Source: Anaerohalosphaera lusitana (GTDB lineage Bacteria; Planctomycetota; Phycisphaerae; Sedimentisphaerales; Anaerohalosphaeraceae). Taken from it: a stretch of DNA of 64,000 bases. Position numbers and translations under genes: made by a program. Below, one piece after another: positions 9,497 through 17,947 of the stretch. The notes beneath the pieces are model-generated. The model was given only the letters and a program-made list of their open reading frames with translations, searched no databases and was not told where the DNA came from. Position 1 is the stretch's first letter. Every line of letters begins with the position of its first letter. Location of the stretch: positions 2,046,001 through 2,110,000 of the forward strand of contig NZ_CP019791.1 of NCBI RefSeq assembly GCF_002007645.1, read 5' to 3'.

Positions 9497-10921
9497 TTAG
9501 TACCTGTAGTGCTCCGGTTTGAACGGTCCTTCAGCGGATATTCCCAGGTATTCGGCTTGCTTTGGTGTGAGCTTTGTTACCTTTGCGCCGAGTCTTTCGA
9601 GGTGCAGTCGGGCGACTTCTTCGTCGAGCTTTTTGGGCAGGGTGTAGACCTTGTTTTCGAGGTCCTCTTCTGCGAGCATGATCTGGGCGAGGCACTGGTT
9701 TGTGAAGCTGTTGCTCATTACGAAGCTTGGGTGGCCGGTGGCACAGCCGAGATTTACGAGTCTGCCTTCTGCGAGCAGGATGATGGATCGGCCGGAATTG
9801 AGCGTCCATTTGTCGACCTGCGGTTTGATGGTCTGTTGATGGCAGCCGGGGTTTTCGTGCAGGTAGATGGTTTGAATTTCGCTGTCGAAGTGGCCGATGT
9901 TGCAGACGATGGCTTCGTTTTTCATCTGCTCCATGTGCTCACCGGTGATGACGTCGCAGCAGCCTGTTGCGGTGACGAAGATGTCGCCGATGCTTGCGGC
10001 TTTGTCCATGGTGGTGACTTCGTAGCCTTCCATGGTGGCCTGGAGGACGCAGATGGGATCGATCTCGGTTATGAGTACTCGTGCGCCGAGGCCCCGCATG
10101 GACTGGGCGCAACCCTTGCCTACGTCGCCGTAGCCTGCGACGACGACGATCTTGCCGGAGACCATGACGTCGGTGGCTCGTTTGATGCCGTCGGCGAGGG
10201 ATTCGCGGCAGCCGTAGAGGTTGTCGAACTTGGATTTGGTAACCGAGTCGTTGACGTTGACGGCGGGGAAGGGCAGGTCGCCGGTGTTCTGCATCTGATA
10301 GAGGCGGTGGACGCCGGTTGTGGTTTCTTCGGATACGCCCTTGATGTTTGCAGCGATATTAGTCCATTTCTGCGGGTCGGTCTGACGGCCGGCCTTTATG
10401 CGGTCCATGACGATCTGCAGTTCGGGGTTGTCGTATTTCTGTTCGAGCAGGCTCGGGTCCTTTTCGGCTCGCATACCCTGGACGACGAAAAGCGTTGCGT
10501 CGCCGCCGTCGTCTACGATGAGGTCCGGTCCGGAGCCGTCAGGCCAGGTGAGGGCCTGTTCGGTGCACCACCAGTATTCTTCGAGGGTTTCGCCTTTCCA
10601 TGCGAATACGGCGGCGGAGCCTTTTTCGACGATGGCTGCGGCGGCGTGGTCCTGCGTGGAGAAGATGTTGCAGGAGGCCCAGCGGACGTCGGCGCCGAGT
10701 TCGACGAGTGTCTCGATCAGCATGGCGGTCTGTATGGTCATGTGCAGGCTGCCCATGACCTTGAGGCCTTTGAGGGGTTTTTGTTTGCCGTACTTGGCGC
10801 GTGTGGCCATGAGGCCCGGCATTTCGTTTTCAGCCAGTTCCATTTCGGTCCGGCCCCATTGGGCGAGTGATATATCTGCGATCTTGTGATCAAGATTCTT
10901 GTCCAGTTCGATTACTGCCAT
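9497..10921 (-). CDS. ahcY: Adenosylhomocysteinase (SAH hydrolase)
   Basis: Hydrolyses S-adenosylhomocysteine to adenosine and homocysteine, sustaining methylation. The 474-residue chain has the N-terminal substrate region ([32 protein letters not shown]), the NAD-binding loop [16 protein letters not shown] near 262-269, and the C-terminal lid ending KPEHYRY, where the conserved Lys-x-x-x-Tyr completes the neighbouring NAD site. The inserted segment typical of the longer bacterial form is present ([18 protein letters not shown]). GGAAAGGG precedes the ATG. I looked for a SAH riboswitch in the 200 nt upstream and did not find one. Confidence 0.97.
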   Translation of the reverse strand: MAVIELDKNLDHKIADISLAQWGRTEMELAENEMPGLMATRAKYGKQKPLKGLKVMGSLHMTIQTAMLIETLVELGADVRWASCNIFSTQDHAAAAIVEKGSAAVFAWKGETLEEYWWCTEQALTWPDGSGPDLIVDDGGDATLFVVQGMRAEKDPSLLEQKYDNPELQIVMDRIKAGRQTDPQKWTNIAANIKGVSEETTTGVHRLYQMQNTGDLPFPAVNVNDSVTKSKFDNLYGCRESLADGIKRATDVMVSGKIVVVAGYGDVGKGCAQSMRGLGARVLITEIDPICVLQATMEGYEVTTMDKAASIGDIFVTATGCCDVITGEHMEQMKNEAIVCNIGHFDSEIQTIYLHENPGCHQQTIKPQVDKWTLNSGRSIILLAEGRLVNLGCATGHPSFVMSNSFTNQCLAQIMLAEEDLENKVYTLPKKLDEEVARLHLERLGAKVTKLTPKQAEYLGISAEGPFKPEHYRY

Positions 10922-11129
10922 GAAAAACCCTTTCCGTTATCATGAAATTAAGCAACAGGTTCAGTCAAATTTCCAATAGAACCTATTTCGGCCTTGTTTG
11001 CAACTATAAATGTTCGTTTTGCGGGCCTGGCGGAGGGTTGGAGATAAATAGGCGAGGTGGGGACTGGTTGGTATTAGTGGTTTGTCTTAATGCCGACTGA
11101 AATTATTTAATATTGCGTATGTCGGACGG

Positions 11130-12032
11130 TCAGTATCTGATCTCGATTTTCTTTATGGATCTATTGAAGGGCAGGGCGACGGCGAATAATTGGGGCTGGT
11201 CGTCGATATCCCGCATTCGGCAGATGGATCGCCCGATGAGTTCACCTTCTTTGTCGAAATACTCGCAGGAGAGGCTTTTGCGAGCAAGGGCCTCGACCGC
11301 CATTGCGGCGTAAAGGTTGTCCCGGCTTTGCAGCCATTGCTCGTTGAGCTTGTCAGCGGAGGCAGGGAATTCGGGGGTTTTGCGGCAGAGGAGTATGAGC
11401 TGGTTGTTCTGGCGGTCCCGGTCGATGTCTTCGACGGTGAAATACTCGTGGAAGTTTTCGGCTTGTACGGATACGTCCTCGATCTTATATGGTTTTAGGC
11501 CCTCGTAGATATCCGAAGCGATCTTGCCATAGGGGACGAAAAAGGCGGAGATGCCCACCACAATCGCCAGTATTGCGAAGGCTGCTGCGCCGATCTTGAG
11601 TTTGTCTTCGAGGGGCATTTCGGCGGCAGGGGGGACGGTGTCGGCGGGTACGGATCGCTGTTCGATCATCAGGCCGCCGTCCGGGCCTATGCAATAAAGG
11701 GCCTGTTTTTCGGTGTCGGGAGAATATTCGATGCTTCGCAATGTGGAGATGAATTTTACTGCGTCGTCGGCGGCGAAGCAGGCAAGCAGGTTTTCGAGCG
11801 GGTGCTTGAGAAGTGAGCTGACCGACTCGACTGATTGGGGAAGGCGGTTGGTTTTTTTGTCGGGCAGGAGAGTGAATCTTTCGCCCTCGGTTGACAGGTG
11901 GAAATGGAGCTTGCATTCTTTGGCCTGCCGGAGGAACCTGCGGAGACATTCTTCGTCATTCGCGTCGGTGATGTATCCTTCGAGCATGCCGTCCAGTATG
12001 TATGTGCCTTCGATCTTTTTATTGCGGTTCAT
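11130..12032 (-). CDS. Hypothetical protein with one central membrane helix
   Basis: A 300-residue protein I do not recognise. Residues 1-140 are soluble and mixed alpha/beta; one hydrophobic helix lies at about 147-168 (AAAFAILAIVVGISAFFVP); residues 170-300 form a second soluble domain ending VALPFNRSIKKIEIRY, which looks like a beta-sandwich. No signal peptide is visible. Its ATG overlaps the stop of the upstream GYF-type gene by four bases (ATGA), so the two are translationally coupled and probably act together at the membrane. No catalytic motif is visible. Confidence 0.75.
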   Translation of the reverse strand: MNRNKKIEGTYILDGMLEGYITDANDEECLRRFLRQAKECKLHFHLSTEGERFTLLPDKKTNRLPQSVESVSSLLKHPLENLLACFAADDAVKFISTLRSIEYSPDTEKQALYCIGPDGGLMIEQRSVPADTVPPAAEMPLEDKLKIGAAAFAILAIVVGISAFFVPYGKIASDIYEGLKPYKIEDVSVQAENFHEYFTVEDIDRDRQNNQLILLCRKTPEFPASADKLNEQWLQSRDNLYAAMAVEALARKSLSCEYFDKEGELIGRSICRMRDIDDQPQLFAVALPFNRSIKKIEIRY

Positions 12033-12628
12033 CTGCTATCTCCCCATGCAAGCTGGCTGACCCTATCGGCTCGCGCCCATTCTACGAGGGAACGGTGCCA
12101 TACGTATGTCGAATCCTTGATGACGCCTTCGGTGAAATACTGTCTGAGTTGGCCGAGAGTTACTGGGCCGACCTGTACTCCGTCGGCTTCATAGTACCAG
12201 CCGAGCTCGTTGCCGTTGTCGGCGGCGGAAGATTCTACCGGTCTGCGGTCGCTGGGGTCGGGCGGTATGACGGGTGCTTGCTGTTCGCCCTCGATCAGGT
12301 GCTGAAGGTTTTCGTTGGGGCGTATCGCTGTTTTGGTATCGAGGCCCAGGGCGTCGTCGTGTGTGTCGAGTCTGCCCTGGGTGTATTTGCGGAACTGTTC
12401 GTTCTTCATGCGTTCCTGGCGTAATTGTTCCTGGAGGCGTCGGTGTTCGATCTTCAGTTGTTCCTCGCGCTGCTCCTGTGACTTTTTATCGGAGACCACG
12501 AGAATCAATATCAGTCCCAGAAGTCCTAAAAAGAAACCTATTAAGAACCAGCCAACGACACTTCTGCCTTTCTGTTTAGCTAGCAGTGCTGTCAGAACTC
12601 CGAGAATGAGTGCGAATATCCAGAACAT
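12029..12628 (-). CDS. Membrane protein with C-terminal GYF_2-like domain
   Basis: A 199-residue protein with two N-terminal membrane helices (about 1-16 and 22-45), then a Glu/Gln/Arg-rich coiled coil (50-90), a Pro-rich linker, and a C-terminal domain at about 140-190. That domain carries LGWYYEADGVQVGPVTLGQL and VWHRSLVEWARAD, the signature of the GYF_2 fold that often binds partners in bacterial membrane proteins. GGAG lies five nt before ATG. It overlaps the next gene by four nucleotides. Function is unknown; a scaffold role is plausible but only inferred. Confidence 0.8.
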   Translation of the reverse strand: MFWIFALILGVLTALLAKQKGRSVVGWFLIGFFLGLLGLILILVVSDKKSQEQREEQLKIEHRRLQEQLRQERMKNEQFRKYTQGRLDTHDDALGLDTKTAIRPNENLQHLIEGEQQAPVIPPDPSDRRPVESSAADNGNELGWYYEADGVQVGPVTLGQLRQYFTEGVIKDSTYVWHRSLVEWARADRVSQLAWGDSR

Positions 12629-12657
12629 ACCGACTCCAATTGTTTTTTAGAATAAGT

Positions 12658-13491
12658 TTAGAAATTTGCGATTAAGGGGAATATGAAAACCGCAACTGCA
12701 TTATGTACGAAGTGCAAGATCATCGGAGGGTAAAGACTGCCTGTCTTGTATTTGACCCAGGCCAGGAGCATACCCACTGCGAACAGGTATGGCGCGCTTA
12801 GTACGGTCAGGTGCAGGGCGGTGAAGAGGGCGGAGGCTAAGAGCATCGCCTTTAGCGGGGTGATCGCTCTTACCAGCCAGTGCTGTATCAGGCCTCGGAA
12901 TGCTATTTCTTCGACGATCGCGGGGATGATGCAGATGAAAAACAGCAGCGAGAGGGCACCGAGGCCTGCCTCTTCGAAATGCGTTGGGATGTGTTTGAAC
13001 TCGGTGAAGGTCTGGAGGAGGATGTAATGATAGATGTAGTTTATCGTGAGCAGTCCGAAAAGAGCTGTAACTGACAGTGCCATAGCGGGTGTGAAAAGAC
13101 CCAGCCGTTTGAACTGCACTACAAGAGAGGGCCAGAATCTGCAGGAAAAAAAGATGGTTACGCCGGACATCAGGATCGATCCGAGCACCAGCATGTATGC
13201 GAACGCTGAATCGCCGGCATCCATCAAGATACCCAGGATAAGCAGGATGAAGAGGACCACTGTATAGGACCAGAAGACGGGCCAGACATTCGGTGCCCTG
13301 GTCTTTATCAGGTCGGGGTCGGTGACGGCCTCGAAATTGCTGAATTTGCCGGTGATGGCTTCGACCGGCTTGTAGGGGGTGGCGCAAACAATGCAGAAAT
13401 AGAATGCGGGGTGGAGTTTGGCGCCGCAGCACGGACATGTGCGACCCTTGTTCTGCAGGGCATTATCGCGATGTTCAGACAAATCATTCAT
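12658..13491 (-). CDS. CPBP-family intramembrane metalloprotease with N-terminal zinc ribbon
   Basis: A 277-residue membrane protein of the CPBP (Rce1/CAAX-like, Abi) family. The three active-site motifs are visible: EEIAFR (EExxxR), FTALH and HFVHN. The N-terminus carries a zinc-ribbon CPCCG and CIVCA, which is uncommon in this family and suggests a cytosolic sensing or docking element. Start at 13491 (MNDLSEHRD) is supported because a promoter-like TTGACA/AATAAT lies inside the longer possible reading frame, and the -10 box ends only 10 nt before this ATG. No clear ribosome site is present, so the transcript may be nearly leaderless. Substrate unknown. Confidence 0.85.
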   Translation of the reverse strand: MNDLSEHRDNALQNKGRTCPCCGAKLHPAFYFCIVCATPYKPVEAITGKFSNFEAVTDPDLIKTRAPNVWPVFWSYTVVLFILLILGILMDAGDSAFAYMLVLGSILMSGVTIFFSCRFWPSLVVQFKRLGLFTPAMALSVTALFGLLTINYIYHYILLQTFTEFKHIPTHFEEAGLGALSLLFFICIIPAIVEEIAFRGLIQHWLVRAITPLKAMLLASALFTALHLTVLSAPYLFAVGMLLAWVKYKTGSLYPPMILHFVHNAVAVFIFPLIANF

Positions 13492-13501
13492 TAGAAACTC
13501 T

Positions 13502-13529
13502 ATTATTGTGCTGGGCGGGGATTTGTCAA
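13502..13529 (-). promoter_or_regulatory. Predicted promoter of the zinc-ribbon CPBP gene
   Basis: Minus-strand TTGACA (13524-13529), 16-nt spacer, AATAAT (13502-13507). The -10 box is 10 nt from the ATG at 13491, implying a leader of only about three or four nucleotides. Confidence 0.55.
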
Positions 13530-13763
13530 CGTTTTTTGTTCTAAATAGGGTGATGCGGCAACTTTTTTGGCTCATCACGGAATAACGAGGAGCGTTAACT
13601 TGAGCCGGGGCAAATTTAACAGCCTCGCCTCCGACGAACTTTGAAGGGGTCCATTCTCGGCGGACTGTGAAATTATGCGGTTGAAGGGCTTGGCAAACAG
13701 CAGTTATACTAAACGGTACTTCCGTTCCCAGATAACTTTTTTGCTGTTGACCATGAAATTGTC
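13530..13763. other. Intergenic stretch without recognised gene
   Basis: Between the CPBP promoter and the trp promoter I see no open frame with a ribosome site, no RNA gene and no repeat. Confidence 0.5.
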
Positions 13764-13793
13764 TTGACTTAGCGAATAGGGGTTTTGTATTAT
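13764..13793 (+). promoter_or_regulatory. Predicted trp operon promoter
   Basis: TTGACT (13764-13769), 18-nt spacer, TATTAT (13788-13793). Transcription is expected at about 13800-13801, which is the first base of the leader peptide's ATG. No separate operator palindrome is evident over the promoter. Confidence 0.72.
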
Positions 13794-13800
13794 GATTTGC

Positions 13801-13869
13801 ATGATGCAGAACGTTTACGCAAATTTTGCTAGCTGCTGGTGGTGGCCTGTCATGAAACGTGACAGGTAG
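13801..13869 (+). CDS. trpL: trp operon leader peptide with three tandem Trp codons
   Basis: A 22-codon open frame: starts ATGATG, ends TAG, and reads MMQNVYANFASC, then Trp-Trp-Trp (13837-13845), then PVMKRDR. Three consecutive tryptophans are very improbable by chance and are the hallmark of trp attenuator leader peptides. The Trp codons directly precede the first arm of the pause hairpin (13846-13852), so a ribosome stalled for charged tRNA-Trp would cover that arm. The first ATG coincides with the predicted transcription start, with no ribosome site, so the peptide is probably translated from a leaderless mRNA, as described for trpL of Sinorhizobium meliloti. It lies 134 nt before trpE. 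Confidence 0.88.
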   Translation: MMQNVYANFASCWWWPVMKRDR

Positions 13870-13952
13870 CGGGTTCTGCTATATACATTCAAAGAACCGG
13901 ACGATTTTCAATCGCAGCCTGTCCTTTTCCGACAGAGTTGCGATTTTTTTTT
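13846..13952 (+). promoter_or_regulatory. trp transcription attenuator (pause, antiterminator and terminator arms)
   Basis: Arm 1 CCTGTCA (13846-13852) and arm 2 TGACAGG (13860-13866) form a perfect 7-bp hairpin right after the Trp codons. Arm 2 GACAGG (13861-13866) can instead pair with arm 3 CCTGTC (13918-13923), extended by one wobble and two more pairs beyond a mismatch. Arm 3 otherwise belongs to the terminator with arm 4 GACAG (13931-13935). Ribosome stalling at Trp codons would mask arm 1, favour 2:3 and allow read-through; fast translation would favour 1:2 and 3:4 and stop transcription. Confidence 0.85.
13910..13952 (+). terminator. Attenuator terminator hairpin of the trp operon
   Basis: AATCGCAGC (13910-13918) pairs with GTTGCGATT (13937-13945), then a one-base bulge and CTGTC (13919-13923) with GACAG (13931-13935): about 14 bp in all, followed by T to 13952. 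It lies 51 nt upstream of trpE. Confidence 0.9.
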
Positions 13953-14003
13953 GCTCTGTCGGCTTGCTGCTCAACTAATAACGACGATGCTGAGGGACAA
14001 AAA

Positions 14004-15629
14004 ATGAACGATTTCAGACATTCAATCTACCAGGGCAAGCCGGGCGATATAGTGCCGCTGGTCAGGAAGCTGGATATGACCTGTCCGCTGGAGTTTTTCG
14101 CCAAATTGAGCGACTACGGGCAGAAAAAGCATAGCTGTCTGCTCGAGTCACGTGATTATCTGGCCTCTGACGGCTCAAACGAGCTGACTTTCGGGACGGC
14201 TGATCCGGCTTTGTATCTTACGGGCAAGGGCAATGAGTTTCGAATCGAGGCGCTGAACAAGACGGGTCGGCGGATGGTGCAGTTTCTGGCATGTGATGAG
14301 TCACGCTTTGATTTTTGTGAGTCCGTGGAGTTTACAGATGAGCTGATAACGGGTACTGTCCCTGAAATGCCAGAGGTCATCGATGAGGAATCGAGGCTTA
14401 AAACGACCAATCAGATGGACGTTTTAAGGGCGGTGGCGTTTGCGTTCAAGCTGGCTTACAAGCCTTTCAGAGTTACCTGCGGACTGATCGGGGCGTTGAG
14501 TTATGATTTCGTTGATCAGTTCGAGACGCTGCCGGCCAACGAATCAGACGAGCTTGAGAATCCCGATTACGAGCTTTATTTTGCCGACCATATGTTTTTG
14601 ATGGATCATGCGACGGGTGAGGGGTATGTGATAGTTAACGCCCTGATTACCGACGACGATCCGCACGGCGTGATCGAGGATGCACAGAAATGTTTCAGTT
14701 ATTATACGGAAGCTGCCGAACGTGAGATTAACGTCGGCAAGTCCGGAGGCGATGCCGAGGCCGAAAGAGCAAGCGATACCAGTGAGGGTGAATACACCGA
14801 CATGGTCGCAAAGGCTCGCGAGCACATTATTGACGGTGACATTTTCCAGGTGGTGCTGAGCAAGACCATCAGTCAGACCTGTCACGATCTGCCGTTGGAT
14901 GTTTACCGCAGGTTGCGGAAGCAGAATCCTTCGCCTTATATGTTCTATCTCAATACGGGCAATACAGTGCTGCTCGGGGCGAGTCCGGAGCTGAATCTGC
15001 GGGTGAGCGGATCGAAGCCATTTAATGTTGAGATCAGGCCCATTGCAGGTACACGACCGAGGGGGATGGCGAATGGGCGGATCGATGCGGAAACCGATGC
15101 ACGGTACGAAGCCGAGTTGAAGCTGGATGAGAAGGAACTGGCAGAGCATATGATGCTTGTGGATCTTGCACGCAATGATATTGCGAGGGTGGCTCAGCCG
15201 GGTACGAGGCTGGTCAATGAAATGCTTGTCACAGAGAAATATCAGTCTGTTATGCATCTTGTGAGCAATGTGAGGGGTGTGCTGAGGGAGGATCTGGATG
15301 CGCTGAGTGCTTACCTTGCGACGATGAACATGGGAACGTTGACCGGGGCACCCAAGATAGAAGCGATGAAAATAATTCGCGAGCTCGAAAAGAACAAGCG
15401 AGGTTATTACGGCGGGGCCGTGATGTATCTGACTGTGGATGGTCAGTTCGACAGTTGTATTACGATCAGAAGCATGCAGATAAAGGACGGCAAGGCTTAT
15501 GTGCGGGCGGGAGCGGGCATAGTGCACGACTCGGTGCCCAAGAATGAATTTGCGGAAACAGAGCACAAGTCCAGATCATGCCTGAGGGCGGTTGAGTCCG
15601 GCAGGGCCGTGCAGGAGGTGACAAAATGA
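14004..15629 (+). CDS. trpE: Anthranilate synthase component I
   Basis: Converts chorismate to anthranilate using ammonia supplied by TrpG. The 541-residue chain has the N-terminal feedback motif LLES (46-49), where tryptophan binds in this family, and the C-terminal chorismate-binding core with GDIFQVVLSKT, PSPYMFYLN, EIRPIAGTRPRG, DLARNDIARV and GTLTGAPKIEAMKIIRELE. ATG at 14004 has AGGGAC at suitable spacing; an upstream in-frame reading passes through the terminator hairpin and is rejected. It is the first structural gene after the attenuator and its stop overlaps trpG by four bases (ATGA), coupling translation of the two subunits. Confidence 0.97.
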   Translation: MNDFRHSIYQGKPGDIVPLVRKLDMTCPLEFFAKLSDYGQKKHSCLLESRDYLASDGSNELTFGTADPALYLTGKGNEFRIEALNKTGRRMVQFLACDESRFDFCESVEFTDELITGTVPEMPEVIDEESRLKTTNQMDVLRAVAFAFKLAYKPFRVTCGLIGALSYDFVDQFETLPANESDELENPDYELYFADHMFLMDHATGEGYVIVNALITDDDPHGVIEDAQKCFSYYTEAAEREINVGKSGGDAEAERASDTSEGEYTDMVAKAREHIIDGDIFQVVLSKTISQTCHDLPLDVYRRLRKQNPSPYMFYLNTGNTVLLGASPELNLRVSGSKPFNVEIRPIAGTRPRGMANGRIDAETDARYEAELKLDEKELAEHMMLVDLARNDIARVAQPGTRLVNEMLVTEKYQSVMHLVSNVRGVLREDLDALSAYLATMNMGTLTGAPKIEAMKIIRELEKNKRGYYGGAVMYLTVDGQFDSCITIRSMQIKDGKAYVRAGAGIVHDSVPKNEFAETEHKSRSCLRAVESGRAVQEVTK

Positions 15630-16240
15630 GTGACAAAAAATGTAAAGTGCTGTTTATAGATAATTTCGACTCGTTCACGTACAACCTTGTCGATGAGTTC
15701 GGCAAGAGGGATTGTGAGCTGCTGATCTATCGGGCGGATACGCCTATGGAAGTCCTGAAGCGGGTTGCGGATGAGTTTGGGCCGGACTTGCTGGTTATTT
15801 CGCCGGGTCCGGGCAATCCGGATACCGCGGGGGTTACTCTCGAAGCGATCGAGCATTTCAAGGACAGTGTGCCCATATTCGGTGTTTGCCTGGGACTGCA
15901 GTCGATCGTACAGCATTTCGGCGGGAAGATCGGGCACGCTCCTTGTGTGATGCACGGCAAGTCTTCGCGGATCACTCATGCGGGCGAAGGTGTATTTGAG
16001 GGGATCGAGAATCCGCTGCATGCGGGAAGATATCACAGTTTGTCGGCGATAGACGTTCCTGACTGCCTGAAGGTTACTGCTGAATTTGACGGTATTCCGA
16101 TGGGGATCCAACACAGGGAACTGCCGATACATGCTGTGCAGTTTCACCCGGAAAGCATTCTCACGCCGACCGGTGGAAAGATAATTGAAAATGTAATGAA
16201 AATTGCCGCTGAGGGAAGTGAACTGGCTTCTGCAAACTGA
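15626..16240 (+). CDS. trpG: Anthranilate synthase component II (glutamine amidotransferase)
   Basis: Releases ammonia from glutamine for TrpE. The 204-residue class I amidotransferase shows IDNFDSFTYNL at the N-terminus, the oxyanion segment SPGPGNP, the nucleophile in FGVCLGLQ (Cys88), and the His-Glu pair in QFHPES (His174, Glu176). It lacks any fused phosphoribosyltransferase, so it is the stand-alone type. In some bacteria such a subunit also serves PabB; no pabB is seen in the window, so dual use is possible but unproven. Translationally coupled to trpE. Confidence 0.96.
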   Translation: MSDKKCKVLFIDNFDSFTYNLVDEFGKRDCELLIYRADTPMEVLKRVADEFGPDLLVISPGPGNPDTAGVTLEAIEHFKDSVPIFGVCLGLQSIVQHFGGKIGHAPCVMHGKSSRITHAGEGVFEGIENPLHAGRYHSLSAIDVPDCLKVTAEFDGIPMGIQHRELPIHAVQFHPESILTPTGGKIIENVMKIAAEGSELASAN

Positions 16241-16258
16241 ATTGGGAGAACGGGAAGA

Positions 16259-17275
16259 ATGGCTAAAATAACAGAATATCTGGAGTTGATCCTCGAGGGT
16301 GAAAACCTTACATTTGAGCAGTCAAAGGAACTGCTCGACACGATCTTTGACGGTGAAGTGGCCGATGTGCAGATAGCGGCTTTTCTGGCGGCGATGCGGG
16401 TCAAGAGGGCAACTGTCGAGGAATTGGCTGGGCTGGCTTCATCGCTGAGAAGTCACTGTGTGAAGGTAGAGACGGGCCTGGAAAATGTGGTGGATACATG
16501 CGGGACCGGCGGTGCGAAGCTCAAGACTTTCAACATCTCGACGGCGGCGGCGCTGGTGGCTGCGGGTGCGGGTGTGCCGGTCGCAAAGCACGGTAATCGT
16601 GGAATAACAAGTTCGTGCGGTTCTGCGGACGTGCTGGAGGCGCTGGGTGTGAATGTCGAGGCTTCGCCTGATGTTATCGCGGAATGTATTACGAAGGCAG
16701 GTGTCGGTTTTATGTTCGCGCCGAGGTTTCATCCGGCGATGAAGCATGTTCAGCCGGTGCGTAAGAGTCTGGATTTCAGGACGGCGTTCAATATACTCGG
16801 CCCGTTGGCGAATCCTGCGAATGCGACGGGGCAGGTCATGGGTGTGCCGAGTGATGACATGATGATGCGGATCGCGAAGTCGCTGCAGATGCTGGGAATT
16901 AAAAAGGCGATGGTGGTGCACAGCGAAGGCCTTGACGAGATAAGTACATTGTGGCCGACTAAGATCGCGACTGTGTGTGAGGATGACGTTAAGGTTGATG
17001 TGTTTGATCCTCGGGATCATGGGATCGAGCTGGCGCGGTTTGATGATCTTAAAGGTAAGGATGCACAGGTGAACGCCGAGATAGTAAAAGGCGTGATAAC
17101 CGGTAAACTGGACGGTCCCAAGAAAGACATTGTGCTTATAAATGCTGCTGCGGCTATAATGGTGGGGCTTAAGGCGGATAATTTTGATGAGGGGCTTGCG
17201 ATGGCTCGTGAGTCGATACAGTCCGGCAAGGCTCAAGGTTCGCTGGACAAACTGGTTGAAATTTCGAATGGATAG
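16259..17275 (+). CDS. trpD: Anthranilate phosphoribosyltransferase
   Basis: Transfers phosphoribose from PRPP to anthranilate. At 338 residues it has normal length. The PRPP and anthranilate sites are visible as DTCGTGGAKLKTFNIST, KHGNRGITSSCGSADVLEALG and the metal-binding region preceding PTKIATV. GGGAGAACGGGAAG precedes its ATG 18 nt after trpG. Normally trpC lies next in such operons; here trpF follows after 21 nt, with no indole-3-glycerol phosphate synthase domain attached to either gene. Confidence 0.97.
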   Translation: MAKITEYLELILEGENLTFEQSKELLDTIFDGEVADVQIAAFLAAMRVKRATVEELAGLASSLRSHCVKVETGLENVVDTCGTGGAKLKTFNISTAAALVAAGAGVPVAKHGNRGITSSCGSADVLEALGVNVEASPDVIAECITKAGVGFMFAPRFHPAMKHVQPVRKSLDFRTAFNILGPLANPANATGQVMGVPSDDMMMRIAKSLQMLGIKKAMVVHSEGLDEISTLWPTKIATVCEDDVKVDVFDPRDHGIELARFDDLKGKDAQVNAEIVKGVITGKLDGPKKDIVLINAAAAIMVGLKADNFDEGLAMARESIQSGKAQGSLDKLVEISNG

Positions 17276-17296
17276 TTAAGGAAGAAGGATTCTTCG

Positions 17297-17920
17297 ATGG
17301 CTCTTGTAAAGATCAAGGTTTGTGGGATAACGAATGTAGAAGATGCAATGGCGGCGATCGACATGGGGGCGGACCTTCTCGGGTTCAATTTTTACCGGGA
17401 GAGTCCGCGTTATTTGGATGCTGCGGATGCGCTTGATATAATAAACAAGATACCGACTTTTGTTGATACTGCGGGTGTGTTTGTCAATCCGAGCATGGAA
17501 GAGCTTCGGGAGATAGTGGAGCTTGGATTTTTGAACTGGGTGCAATTGCATGGTGATGAGGACCCCGACTTCTGCGATTCGCTTAGGTATATGAACTGCC
17601 GTACGATAAAGGCTATTCGGGTCAAGTCTCAAGAGGATATAAAGCGTGCCAAGGATTATTATACCGATGCTGTTTTGTTCGATGCGTATCATCCGAACTA
17701 TTACGGCGGCACGGGTGAGACATTTGATTGGCGACTGATCGATGATCTTAACAGGCGGGTGTTCCTGGCCGGCGGGCTGGATCCGGATAATGCTGAGGAT
17801 GCGGTTTCCGTTGGGGTTTACGGCATCGATGTGTGCAGCGGGATCGAGTCGTCACCCGGTAAGAAGGATCTTAACGAAATGAAGCGTTTCTTTGACAACA
17901 TCAGGCATCTGGTTAATTAG
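17297..17920 (+). CDS. trpF: Phosphoribosylanthranilate isomerase
   Basis: Isomerises N-(5-phosphoribosyl)anthranilate to CdRP. A 207-residue TIM barrel that starts KIKVCGITNVEDA, carrying the catalytic Cys, followed by GADLLGFNFYRESPRY, LNWVQLHGDE, and the phosphate-binding LAGGLDPDN and GIDVCSGIESSPGKKD with the catalytic Asp. It is free-standing, not fused to TrpC. GAAGGA lies about seven nt before the ATG. Confidence 0.97.
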   Translation: MALVKIKVCGITNVEDAMAAIDMGADLLGFNFYRESPRYLDAADALDIINKIPTFVDTAGVFVNPSMEELREIVELGFLNWVQLHGDEDPDFCDSLRYMNCRTIKAIRVKSQEDIKRAKDYYTDAVLFDAYHPNYYGGTGETFDWRLIDDLNRRVFLAGGLDPDNAEDAVSVGVYGIDVCSGIESSPGKKDLNEMKRFFDNIRHLVN

Positions 17921-17947
17921 GCGGCCTGGCAAATTTAAGGTGATGTT

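Noticed and set aside
9347-10870. Long plus-strand open frame antisense to ahcY
   Set aside because: It has no ribosome site or recognisable domain and mirrors the codon pattern of ahcY, which is certain on the other strand.
10922-11129. Possible SAH or SAM riboswitch upstream of ahcY
   Set aside because: No conserved core of these riboswitches was seen; only AT-rich spacer and a weak promoter-like sequence.
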